A stretch of 64,000 bases of DNA. It comes from Bacillota bacterium (GTDB lineage Bacteria > Bacillota > Clostridia > Lachnospirales > Lachnospiraceae). Location: the NCBI GenBank assembly GCA_023413555.1, contig JAEZPG010000096.1:1-64000 (forward strand), written 5' to 3'. Positions within the stretch are counted from its first letter, which is position 1. Every line of letters starts with the position of its first letter. The position numbers and the translations under genes were made by a program. The notes under the pieces are model-generated. The model did not search any database. It was not told where the DNA came from and was given only the letters and a program-made list of their open reading frames with translations. Positions 16,374-24,775 of the stretch are shown here, piece after piece.

Positions 16374-17243
16374 GTGAAAAGGATGCAGATAAATTCAATT
16401 TCTTCAAATACCAATATTAATAGTTCCCGTAAAAGCAGTGGTTCTGTAGGCAGTGGCCAAAGTTTTCAATCTTATCTGGGTGAAACAAAAGAGCTGGATT
16501 CGATTTTTCAAAAAGCTGCTAAGACCTATGGGGTGGATGTTAAGTTGCTGAAGTCAGTAGCTAGGGTTGAGTCTAATTTCCGTGCAGATGCTGTCAGTCA
16601 CTGCGGAGCAGTAGGAATTATGCAACTTATGCCGAGAACAGCAAAAGGGCTAGGAGTTAAGGACAGCTATGATCCTGAGCAGAATATAATGGGTGGAGCG
16701 AAGCTGATTTCACAGCTTCTTAACAAGTATGATGGGGATGTAGAAATGGCTTTGGCTGGGTATAACGCAGGAACAGGAACGGTTAAAAAATATGGTGGAG
16801 TGCCACCTTGGAAGTCAGTACATAAATATATCGGTAAGGTACTTGGCTTTTATAAAGAAAGTGGTTCTCATGCAGTAATCACAAACAAATCGACGGAGCC
16901 TACAACTAAGGTGATTGAGCAGCCAAAAGTAGTCACAGATTCGGTAGATGTTAATGAGAATACATCTACACTTTTCAGTGCTTATTATCAAGCCGGGGCG
17001 GTTAGTACGGCTGATCAGCTGACAGCTATGTTAGATGCATTAAATATATCCTCGGAAGCGACTCAAGCAGAGTTAGACAGTATTTTCAGTTATGATAAAT
17101 ATTTAAAATTTATCGAGCTCTATTTTAATGAGCAGGAGGAGGATAAAGAGAAGGATACGAAAGAGGATAGGAAAAGTATTATGAAGGATGCAACTCATAT
17201 GCAGGTATCAGCCTCTGTATCGAATATGTTAAAGCAGGTTTAG
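16374..17243 (+). CDS. Lytic transglycosylase (SLT domain) protein
   Basis: A 289-residue protein (286 if the ATG at 16383 is used rather than GTG at 16374). Residues about 40-155 form a soluble lytic transglycosylase-like domain with catalytic glutamate in ARVESNF, then GAVGIMQLMPRTAKGLGV and LAGYNAGTGTVKKYGG. It would cleave peptidoglycan at the MurNAc-GlcNAc bond. There is no classical signal peptide; the N-terminus is Ser/Asn-rich as in some flagellar hydrolases. The C-terminal 110 residues are acidic and unassigned. An extended -10 (TGGTATAAT, 16341-16349) lies just upstream. Confidence 0.9.
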   Translation: MKRMQINSISSNTNINSSRKSSGSVGSGQSFQSYLGETKELDSIFQKAAKTYGVDVKLLKSVARVESNFRADAVSHCGAVGIMQLMPRTAKGLGVKDSYDPEQNIMGGAKLISQLLNKYDGDVEMALAGYNAGTGTVKKYGGVPPWKSVHKYIGKVLGFYKESGSHAVITNKSTEPTTKVIEQPKVVTDSVDVNENTSTLFSAYYQAGAVSTADQLTAMLDALNISSEATQAELDSIFSYDKYLKFIELYFNEQEEDKEKDTKEDRKSIMKDATHMQVSASVSNMLKQV

Positions 17244-17325
17244 AATATCATTTAAAATAATTTCATATTTCTAAAACCTCAGTGTAATACTAAATCATAT
17301 ATGTAGGAACTGAGGAGGTTGCAAA

Positions 17326-18996
17326 ATGTCAGTGCAGGATGTTCAGATGTTGTTTAAATTTATTGGAGGATTGGGACTATTTCTTTATGGTATGAATACT
17401 ATGGCGGATGGTCTTCAGAAATCTACTGGAAACAAAACAAAAAAGTTGATGGGAGTACTGACAAACAATCGCTTTTTAGCAGTTTTAGTAGGTGCTTTGA
17501 TTACAGCTCTTATACAAAGTAGCTCAGCCACCACTATTATGGTTGTGGGTTTTGTTAATGCCGGAGTATTAACACTTGTGCAGGCTGTAGGTGTCATTAT
17601 GGGTGCCAATATTGGAACTACTATTACAGCCTGGATTGTATCCATGAATGAGTGGGGCAGCTTCCTTAAACCTGAGTTTTTTGCCCCTTTACTTGTTGGT
17701 ATCGGGGCTTTTTTGTTGATGTTTTCCAAAGGAGAAAAGAAAAGAGAGCTTGGCAGTATTTTAATAGGATTTGGTGTGTTATTTATTGGTTTAGCTTTTA
17801 TGTCAGATGCTATAAAACCTTACCGTTCGTCACCGATATTTGAAAAAGCCTTTGTACTATTTGGAAGGAATCCAATCCTTGCAGTTCTGGTCGGAGCTTT
17901 GGTAACAGCAGTTATACAAAGTTCATCGGCTTCCGTTAGCATCCTGCAGACGTTGGCATTGAATGGCGTTGTGAATTGGAATTCTGCGGTATTCATCACA
18001 TTAGGACAGAATATTGGAACCTGTATTACTGCCCTATTATCCAGTGCAGGTGCTTCTAAAAATGCCAAGAGAGCAGCTGTGATTCATCTATTGTTTAATA
18101 GTATTGGAACAGTTATATTTGGAATTATAATGTATGTACTATTTATCATATATAAAGGTTGGGCTGTAGCCAGTATAAGCAGTGTGCAGATATCTATTTT
18201 CCATACGATCTTTAATGTAGGAAATACCTTGTTTTTATTTCCTTTTTCCAATCTTTTGGTGAAGCTTGCTTCTCGTATTGTGAAGGAAGGGAAGGAAGAG
18301 GTAGCACTTAAGGAGATGAGCCTAGCCGAGGATACCAGAAAACGACTGAATCAAAGATTATTAGAGACACCATCCTTTGCAATAGAGCTTGTTAGTGGAG
18401 AAATAGTGACAATGGGAGATATTACCTTAGATAATTCAAAACTTGCAGTAAAGGCTTTACTGGAGAATAATCAGGATTATACACAGGAAGTTTTTAAACG
18501 GGAGAAGGAAATCAATGCTCTTCAGAAGGTTTTGACACAGTATTTGGTTCAAGTTCATAATAGCTCTCTTAGTAAGCTACAATATCTAAAAATCAAGAAT
18601 CTCTTTTACACAATCAATGATATTGAAAGGATAGGAGATCATGCAGAGAACCTGGTAGAGTTGGCAGAAGAAAAGATTAGAGATAATCTTGAATTCTCTA
18701 AGGAAGCAATAGACAATCTTACAATCATGGTAGAAAACGTGATAAATGCTGTAGAACATTCTTTAGAAGCTAGAAAGAAGATGGACCTCAAAATTGCTGA
18801 GAGTGTAAATCAGTATGAAGAAATAGTGGATGCTATGGAGGTTAGGCTAAGGGAGGAGCATATCGTTCGTTTGTCTCAAAATAAGTGTAGTGCAGAAAGC
18901 GGTGTAGTGTATGTGGATGTCCTAACTAATTTGGAGCGTATTGCCGACCATGCACACAATATAGCTGGCTATGTTTTGGAAGAAGTTAAAAAATAG
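17326..18996 (+). CDS. Na/Pi cotransporter family protein with PhoU-like domain
   Basis: A 556-residue membrane protein. Residues about 5-310 contain two inverted Na_Pi_cotrans repeats, each with the QSSSA motif (ALIQSSSATTIMVVGFVNAG and AVIQSSSASVSILQ), and GANIGTTIT / GQNIGTCITALL segments. Residues about 340-550 form a PhoU-like helical domain (NDIERIGDHAENLVELAEEK, LTNLERIADHAHNIAGYV) with metal-binding type Asp/Glu-His motifs. It probably takes up or exports phosphate with sodium. GAGGAGG precedes the ATG. It is monocistronic, ended by two hairpins. Confidence 0.95.
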   Translation: MSVQDVQMLFKFIGGLGLFLYGMNTMADGLQKSTGNKTKKLMGVLTNNRFLAVLVGALITALIQSSSATTIMVVGFVNAGVLTLVQAVGVIMGANIGTTITAWIVSMNEWGSFLKPEFFAPLLVGIGAFLLMFSKGEKKRELGSILIGFGVLFIGLAFMSDAIKPYRSSPIFEKAFVLFGRNPILAVLVGALVTAVIQSSSASVSILQTLALNGVVNWNSAVFITLGQNIGTCITALLSSAGASKNAKRAAVIHLLFNSIGTVIFGIIMYVLFIIYKGWAVASISSVQISIFHTIFNVGNTLFLFPFSNLLVKLASRIVKEGKEEVALKEMSLAEDTRKRLNQRLLETPSFAIELVSGEIVTMGDITLDNSKLAVKALLENNQDYTQEVFKREKEINALQKVLTQYLVQVHNSSLSKLQYLKIKNLFYTINDIERIGDHAENLVELAEEKIRDNLEFSKEAIDNLTIMVENVINAVEHSLEARKKMDLKIAESVNQYEEIVDAMEVRLREEHIVRLSQNKCSAESGVVYVDVLTNLERIADHAHNIAGYVLEEVKK

Positions 18997-18999
18997 AAA

Positions 19000-19092
19000 T
19001 CAGCACCACCAGCTTAGCTGGTGATGCTGATTGTACAGGCATAAAAAGAGGCTGTCGCTTAGCTGATTTTCACCAGCTAAGCGACAGCTTTT
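19000..19092 (+). terminator. Two consecutive terminator hairpins with mutually complementary arms
   Basis: Hairpin 1 (19000-19030) pairs TCAGCA..CACCAG with CTGGTG..TGCTGA, one mismatch. Hairpin 2 has a perfect 15-bp stem, GCTGTCGCTTAGCTG (19051-19065) with CAGCTAAGCGACAGC (19074-19088), then TTTT. CACCAGCT-AAG in hairpin 2 could also pair with the loop of hairpin 1, so alternative folds exist. The second also can stop transcripts from the opposite side. Confidence 0.8.
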
Positions 19093-19101
19093 ATCAATTA
19101 G

Positions 19102-19411
19102 TCATATTCGCATTAAATCTTCCCACTCTTGTCTTGTAATTCTATATACATAGGAAATCGTATTCTTATCATTAGTATAGTCCTTTATTTTTGTCATTCC
19201 TATAGCAATTGCTGTAGAGTAAGATCCTACATAGGTATGTTTCATATAAGAATATAAGCTATCATAATTCGTATTGTGAAAGGCCCAATCACGAGCTACT
19301 CTGGCTGCATTTCGCCATCAATACTTTGTAGTGTAATTCCACAATCTCGTATAAAGTTTCAAAATCATCTGTACTACATTCTCTTAACAGTAATCTTTCT
19401 GTTTCTATCAC
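19102..19411 (-). pseudogene. GNAT acetyltransferase with internal deletion
   Basis: On the minus strand, GTG at 19411 (AGGAG eight bases upstream) starts VIETERLLLRECSTDDFETLYEIV, the standard N-terminus of RimJ/RimL-type GNAT enzymes. After about 30 codons the central acetyl-CoA-binding region is absent; a different frame then gives ARVARDWAFHNTNYDSLYSY and later STAIAIGMTKIKDYTNDKNT, ending RITRQEWEDLMRI with stop at 19102. N- and C-terminal ends are thus preserved, but the core is deleted and the frame shifted. It cannot be functional. Confidence 0.85.
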
Positions 19412-19477
19412 TTCGTAAACTCCTATTATATAAATGTGTTCAGATAATCTGCCTGATAAAGAGATATGGGTTATCAA

Positions 19478-20623
19478 CTACTGAATATCTAAATTCTTCT
19501 TTGCTAATCTTCGGATTGTATGCTCCTTAATTAGGGTATAACCGACGGATACTAATGGAATGAAGGTTACCATACCTACAATACCAAGAAGTCGCCCACC
19601 CACGGTTACCGCTACTATGACCCAGATTGGAGGAAGTCCAACTGCGTTTCCAACTATCTTTGGGTAGATAAAGGAGGAATCTAGCTGTTGAATTACCATA
19701 AATAGAAGTAAAAATAGTAGTGCTTGCCAAGGATTGCTCATGAGAATCAAAAAGGCACTGGTATAACTGGAAATGTAAGAACCCAGTATAGGGATCAATG
19801 ACATAAAGGCAATAAATACACTGATTAATAGTGAGTATGGGAAGCGAAGCAGACTCAGTAATACATAGAATACTACAAACTGAATGAGTGCTTCAATACA
19901 TTGTCCAGATATAAATCGAGAGAAGGTATCATAGGTTAACGAAGCAATTCTATGTATCCTTTTGGCCCATTTCATGTTCACATAAGCATACAATAACTGG
20001 CGGGCTCCTTTTGCAAGCTGTTCTTTCCTTGCCAGAAGATACAGGGCAAACATAATGCTAATCATGAGGTTCATAATGCCATTAATAAAACTACTAATCA
20101 CTGAAAATGTTGAGGTAAAAAGGGTATTACAGATGCTTTGAATAGAGTTAGAGGCTGTGGCACCAATAGATGTCCAGTCTACGTTCATATTGCCGATAAA
20201 ACTCTCAATCTGAGGGTTGCTTTTGGAAAAGTCATTCACCCATTTACCTAGCTTGTCTACAACAGAGGTAATACTATTTAAAAATAGGCTCAGTTTATCT
20301 ACAAATTCAGGAATTATCAAAAAACAAACGACTCCGATAATACTAATTAAAAAAACGAGGGATAAAACCATGCTGACAGGTCGATGGCATTGCTTTAGAA
20401 TATAATTAGTCCCCCATTTGCGTAAGAGCTTTGTCTCTATAAAACTCATAGGAAGATTGACAATAAAAGCGATACAACCACCAATGATAAATGGCATAAT
20501 GAGTTTAATGGTATATTGGATAGAAGTAAGAACCACATCAAGACGTTGAACGCTTACAAATAACAGCACAGTAAAGGTTATTAGGAATAGAATTTTTTTC
20601 ATATTAGCACGGTTTAGATTCAT
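19478..20623 (-). CDS. AI-2E family transporter (first of two)
   Basis: A 381-residue membrane protein of the AI-2E/UPF0118 family (PF01594): N-terminal helices, a periplasmic-type amphipathic stretch (about 90-150), and the conserved C-terminal core FISGQCIEALIQFVVFYVLL, SLIPILGSYISSY and QQLDSSFIYPKIVGNAVGLPP. Members are proposed to export autoinducer-2-like molecules or to exchange ions with protons; function here is unknown. The gene is transcribed leftward from a TTGTTT-N17-TATAAT promoter at 20664-20692. GGAGGG lies upstream of the chosen ATG; M8 is an alternative start. Confidence 0.93.
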   Translation of the reverse strand: MNLNRANMKKILFLITFTVLLFVSVQRLDVVLTSIQYTIKLIMPFIIGGCIAFIVNLPMSFIETKLLRKWGTNYILKQCHRPVSMVLSLVFLISIIGVVCFLIIPEFVDKLSLFLNSITSVVDKLGKWVNDFSKSNPQIESFIGNMNVDWTSIGATASNSIQSICNTLFTSTFSVISSFINGIMNLMISIMFALYLLARKEQLAKGARQLLYAYVNMKWAKRIHRIASLTYDTFSRFISGQCIEALIQFVVFYVLLSLLRFPYSLLISVFIAFMSLIPILGSYISSYTSAFLILMSNPWQALLFLLLFMVIQQLDSSFIYPKIVGNAVGLPPIWVIVAVTVGGRLLGIVGMVTFIPLVSVGYTLIKEHTIRRLAKKNLDIQ

Positions 20624-20663
20624 CTTTATAGCCTACCCTCCACTATTATTTATCTTTTTACTA

Positions 20664-20692
20664 ATTATAACAAGGCTAAGTTAAATAAACAA
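20664..20692 (-). promoter_or_regulatory. Promoter for the AI-2E family gene
   Basis: Read on the minus strand: TTGTTT (20692-20687), 17-bp spacer, TATAAT (20669-20664). Confidence 0.7.
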
Positions 20693-20784
20693 CTACTGAA
20701 ACAATAGGCATTATTGCTTTTTTTTATTGGAAAGGATATACTAATTGCGGAAACATAGATAGAGATGTATAGATGGGAGAACCT

Positions 20785-22266
20785 ATGGTAAGAGAAATAC
20801 TGGATGAAATATACGCAAAGAACAATGTGAGACAAAATCTAAGTCTACTTCGACAGAGTATAAAAAACGAACAGGAAAAGTATGCCCTAAAGTATCAGTT
20901 GACTGGTAAAGAAGAAAGTATGATTGCTTTATTGGAAGATGAGGATGCCAAGACAAGAAAAAATGTGGCATTGTTAATGGGAGACTTAGGACAAACAGTG
21001 TATTTAGAGCCTTTAATGAAAGCATATCAGTCAGAAACACAGTTATTTGTCCGGAACTCTTACTTAACAGCTATTGGGCAAATGGATTACCGAAAATTTG
21101 TTGAAGAGTTCAAAAATCAATTAAACCTCCTAAATCAAATAGAGCTTACAGAAGAGAATAAAAAACATATTACAACAGAGAAAAAGACGTTGCAGGACCT
21201 GATTCTTACAATGGAGGGAGTCAAAAAGCATTCATTTACCAGGTTAAAGAATGCAGAACAGATGGTTTTACTGACCAATCGAAATCATGTAGATACAGTA
21301 TTAAAGCAACTGGACGGGATACCCGTAAAAGCATTTAATGCAGGTGTTATTGTTAAGACCAGGGATTTAAAGCCATTATTAGAGCTTAGAACCTATAAAG
21401 AGCTGTTGTTTATGATACAGGGGCTAGAGACCTGTGTTATGGATATTAGGGGAATTGCTGAAAAGGTGACCAGATCTAGTTTGCTTTCCTTCCTATTAGA
21501 AACCCACAAAGGTAGCGCACCGTTTTATTTTCGAATCGAAATCAAGTCTAAAATGGAGTTAAGCAAGCGAAGCAACTTTGCTAAAAAACTTGCAGCTGAG
21601 ATTGAGCAGCAATCAAAGGGGCAGTTATTAAACACCACCTCTTATTATGAAATAGAACTTCGTTTTATTGAAAATAAGGAGGGGAATTTTAATGTTTTAG
21701 TCAAGCTATTTACCATAATGGATAGACGGTTTGACTATCGGATAGAAACTTTGCCTACTAGTATTAAACCGGTCAACGCTGCCCTTATTATGGAACTGGC
21801 AAGACCATATATGAAAGAAGAAGCCCAGATTTTAGATCCATTTTGTGGAACTGGCACCATGCTAATTGAAAGACATAAGGCAGTGAAAGCAAATACCACT
21901 TATGGAATAGATTATTTTGGAGAAGCTATTGAAAAGGCTAAGAGTAATACAGCAGCAGCCCATCAGTTAATTCACTATATTCAGAGAGATTTCTTTGATT
22001 TTACCCATGAATATCTGTTTGACGAGATTATTACGCAGATGCCTTGGGCGATAGGAAGGGTAACGGAGAGTGAAATTAGTGAATTATACAGACATTTTTT
22101 TGAAAAGGCCAAGATGCATTTGAAGGAAGATGGAATTATCATTATGTATTCTCATAACAAAAGTTGTGTAGAAAGCTTTTCAAGACTTGCAGGTTGGAAG
22201 ATACTGAAAAGATTCGAGTTCTCTGCAAAAGAAGGAACATATGTGTATGTTATGTCATTAAAATAG
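20785..22266 (+). CDS. HEAT-like repeat protein with RNA/DNA methyltransferase domain
   Basis: About 493 residues. Residues about 35-110 look like HEAT/armadillo helices (ALLEDEDAKTRKNVALLMGDLG); the middle (about 150-330) could be a THUMP-like substrate domain; residues about 340-490 form a Rossmann SAM-methyltransferase with motif I ILDPFCGTGTMLIER and motif IV QMPW where N6-adenine or N2-guanine enzymes usually have NPPY. This arrangement resembles Trm11/Trm14-type tRNA guanine-N2 methyltransferases. Substrate unproven. ATG at 20785 has GGGAGA close upstream; ATG at 20773 is a weaker alternative. It stands divergent from the AI-2E gene. Confidence 0.85.
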   Translation: MVREILDEIYAKNNVRQNLSLLRQSIKNEQEKYALKYQLTGKEESMIALLEDEDAKTRKNVALLMGDLGQTVYLEPLMKAYQSETQLFVRNSYLTAIGQMDYRKFVEEFKNQLNLLNQIELTEENKKHITTEKKTLQDLILTMEGVKKHSFTRLKNAEQMVLLTNRNHVDTVLKQLDGIPVKAFNAGVIVKTRDLKPLLELRTYKELLFMIQGLETCVMDIRGIAEKVTRSSLLSFLLETHKGSAPFYFRIEIKSKMELSKRSNFAKKLAAEIEQQSKGQLLNTTSYYEIELRFIENKEGNFNVLVKLFTIMDRRFDYRIETLPTSIKPVNAALIMELARPYMKEEAQILDPFCGTGTMLIERHKAVKANTTYGIDYFGEAIEKAKSNTAAAHQLIHYIQRDFFDFTHEYLFDEIITQMPWAIGRVTESEISELYRHFFEKAKMHLKEDGIIIMYSHNKSCVESFSRLAGWKILKRFEFSAKEGTYVYVMSLK

Positions 22267-22273
22267 CGATAGT

Positions 22274-22304
22274 AGACATAGAAATTTATGAAAATTCTAT
22301 GTCT
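22274..22304 (+). terminator. Hairpin after the methyltransferase gene
   Basis: AGACATAGAA (22274-22283) pairs with TTCTATGTCT (22295-22304), 10 bp perfect with an 11-nt loop, but no T-tract follows. Terminator or processing site. Confidence 0.5.
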
Positions 22305-22380
22305 GCACTTCCTAAATGACATCAAATATTATAGAATGAAAATTGTGATATGTGAAAATGAGTAGAAAGGAAGACTTAAG

Positions 22381-24612
22381 ATGATAACAGAATCTCCAAT
22401 CGAAGAATTGGAAGAAAAAATCAACAAAGAGAGACGAAAGATAGAAAAAAGGTTGCTTCCTTGGCAACTGGGAATTCTTAAGAGATTATCAGCAGAATAC
22501 ATAGCGATGGTATCGAGTCTTATACTGAGCATTGGGCTATATATTTTGTTTTTGGTTTTAGGAGATGAACACTTAAAGGGAAATGTCGTATTTTTGGTCT
22601 TATTTCTATTTTTTGAAGCTATTCAAATAGGATATATATATAATCTAATACACACACATCCGGCCAAGTTAATCTTAACCGGGGTATGTATCATTAGTCT
22701 TTTAGTGTTAAACTTTTTTGCGATACACCAGTTATCTCAGGAAGAGAATCCGGATTACACCATTTCATCCATATTGTTTGTTTTGACTTTTGCGTCGGCG
22801 CTGGTTGGATTATTACGCTTTGAATCTGAAAGAAGAGCGATTAAGGTGCTTTCCATTATCAAATCTGTATTATTAGGAGTTCTTGTTATATTCGTTACTT
22901 TCTTTATGATAGAAGAGTGTTGTGGTACGGGCGTATTTTCTATTAATGGAGAGTACTGGGACTTTAATCTGTTGATCATAGCATTAATTGCTGGATTTGT
23001 GTATTTGTTATGTTTTCGAATTCGCATCTCCCTTACAGTTCTTTTAGTCTTTGCTCTAGTGGTAGGTTTGGCCAATGGATATGTTATTTTATTCAGAGGC
23101 TCACCAATTTTGCCAGCTGATTTATCTTTGATGAAGACAGCCATGCAGGTAAGTGGAGGCTATGACTATACTCCAACGGCTGAAATGTGTATAGGAATCA
23201 GTTATTTCTTTATTGCGATTATGATGGTCTGGGCCATAAAGGAACCAGTTATGAGCCATAAAAAGAGACTGATTGGGAGAGGCATCTTTGTCGTTCCATA
23301 CACTGTTATAGCTATTATTGTAATGCTAAGCTTTAAATCAGAGGTCAATGCCAATCTTTATATGTTAAATCTTTGGCAGCCTGTCAGTACCTATCAGAGA
23401 TATGGTACTACCTATGGATTTGGAATGAATTTTATAGCAATGCAGGTTCAAAAACCTGTGGGATACTCCCAGGATAAGGTGGAATCTATCTTAAAGGATT
23501 ATACTTCAGATGAAAATACTACGGAGAAGAAGCCTAATGTGATTGTTGTATTATGTGAGGGATTTTCAGACCTAAGTGTTATTGGAGATTTTAAAACAAA
23601 TGAGGATTATCTCCCTTATTATAGAAGTCTTAGTGAAAACGTCATAAAAGGCTATGCCTACAGCTCTGTATTAGGGGGAACCACTGCTGACAGTGAATAT
23701 GAGCTCCTCACCGGGAATGCAATTACCTATTTACCTGCGGGTACAGTACCTTATCAGCAATATATTAATAAAGAAACCTTAAATTTTACGAGGACATTAA
23801 AGGTTCAAGGGTATTCAGCTACAGCGTTACATCCTTATAACAGAAACACCTATCGAAGAGAGATTGTTTATCCACTTCTTGGGTTTGATGAATATCAGGA
23901 TAAGAATTTTTTTGATCGACCAAATATTTTACGATACTATATAGATGATGCTACTGATTTCAATAAGATTATAGATATATATGAAAACAGGGACACCAGC
24001 AAACCATTTTATCTATATAATGTAACCATGCAAAATCACAGCCCATATGATTTAGGTAAGATGAATTACAACATAGATGTATTAGATGGAAATTATCCGC
24101 AGGCTGATGAGTATTTAAGCTGTATTAGTGCTACAGATTCAGCAATGCATATTTTAGTAGATTATTTTAGTAAGGTTAAGGAACCTACTTATATTCTATT
24201 TGTAGGAGATCACCAGCCAAACCTTTATGATGGATTTTTTGAATATCTTTTGGGAGCGGAGCAATCTCAGTGGACACTAGAACAGCTTCAAAAACGTTAT
24301 ACAGTACCTTTCTTTATTTGGAGTAATCAAGACATTGAGGAAAAGCAGGTAGATGCCATAAGTTTGAATTATTTAAGCTCCTATTTTCTGAAGGAGATAG
24401 GAATGCCACTTACTGCATATAACAAGTATCTATTAGATCTTTATGAAAGATATCCAGTAGTCAATATCAATGGATACATGGACAAGAATAAGGTATGGCA
24501 TGATACGGTTGAATTGAAACAAAATGAGGAACTGAATCACTATAACATGCTTGTGTATAACAGTGTTGTAAACAACAACGAGGGTGTTGAGAGAGCATAT
24601 CAGTTAAAATAA
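22381..24612 (+). CDS. LTA synthase family sulfatase-like membrane protein (copy A)
   Basis: A 743-residue protein: about eight or more membrane helices in residues 40-330, then an extracellular sulfatase-fold domain (about 385-690). Active-site features of LtaS-type phosphoglycerol transferases are present: metal-binding CEGFSD, nucleophile T435 in GGTTADSEY (aligned with LtaS GKTSDSEF), NVTMQNHSPY and FVGDHQPN. It probably transfers phosphoglycerol, or another phosphoalcohol, to a surface glycan or lipid. It is longer than S. aureus LtaS because of extra N-terminal helices. A paralogue follows after a terminator. Confidence 0.92.
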   Translation: MITESPIEELEEKINKERRKIEKRLLPWQLGILKRLSAEYIAMVSSLILSIGLYILFLVLGDEHLKGNVVFLVLFLFFEAIQIGYIYNLIHTHPAKLILTGVCIISLLVLNFFAIHQLSQEENPDYTISSILFVLTFASALVGLLRFESERRAIKVLSIIKSVLLGVLVIFVTFFMIEECCGTGVFSINGEYWDFNLLIIALIAGFVYLLCFRIRISLTVLLVFALVVGLANGYVILFRGSPILPADLSLMKTAMQVSGGYDYTPTAEMCIGISYFFIAIMMVWAIKEPVMSHKKRLIGRGIFVVPYTVIAIIVMLSFKSEVNANLYMLNLWQPVSTYQRYGTTYGFGMNFIAMQVQKPVGYSQDKVESILKDYTSDENTTEKKPNVIVVLCEGFSDLSVIGDFKTNEDYLPYYRSLSENVIKGYAYSSVLGGTTADSEYELLTGNAITYLPAGTVPYQQYINKETLNFTRTLKVQGYSATALHPYNRNTYRREIVYPLLGFDEYQDKNFFDRPNILRYYIDDATDFNKIIDIYENRDTSKPFYLYNVTMQNHSPYDLGKMNYNIDVLDGNYPQADEYLSCISATDSAMHILVDYFSKVKEPTYILFVGDHQPNLYDGFFEYLLGAEQSQWTLEQLQKRYTVPFFIWSNQDIEEKQVDAISLNYLSSYFLKEIGMPLTAYNKYLLDLYERYPVVNINGYMDKNKVWHDTVELKQNEELNHYNMLVYNSVVNNNEGVERAYQLK

Positions 24613-24618
24613 AGAAAA

Positions 24619-24676
24619 GTGTATTCGTTAGAGTTAGCCTATAAAGTGAAGGGCTGGATGACGAATACATTTTTTT
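24619..24676 (+). terminator. Terminator between the LTA-synthase-like paralogues
   Basis: TGTATTCGT (24620-24628) pairs with ACGAATACA (24661-24669), with an inner AGCC/GGCT stem, then seven T. It suggests that the two paralogues can be transcribed separately. Confidence 0.85.
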
Positions 24677-24775
24677 CTAGAAAAATGTAAGTTGATATTT
24701 ATTGGGAAAACGACTATAATAAAGGGCGCTTTGTTAAAACAGCTTACAGTGAGCAGGCGTGAAAGGAACATAATA

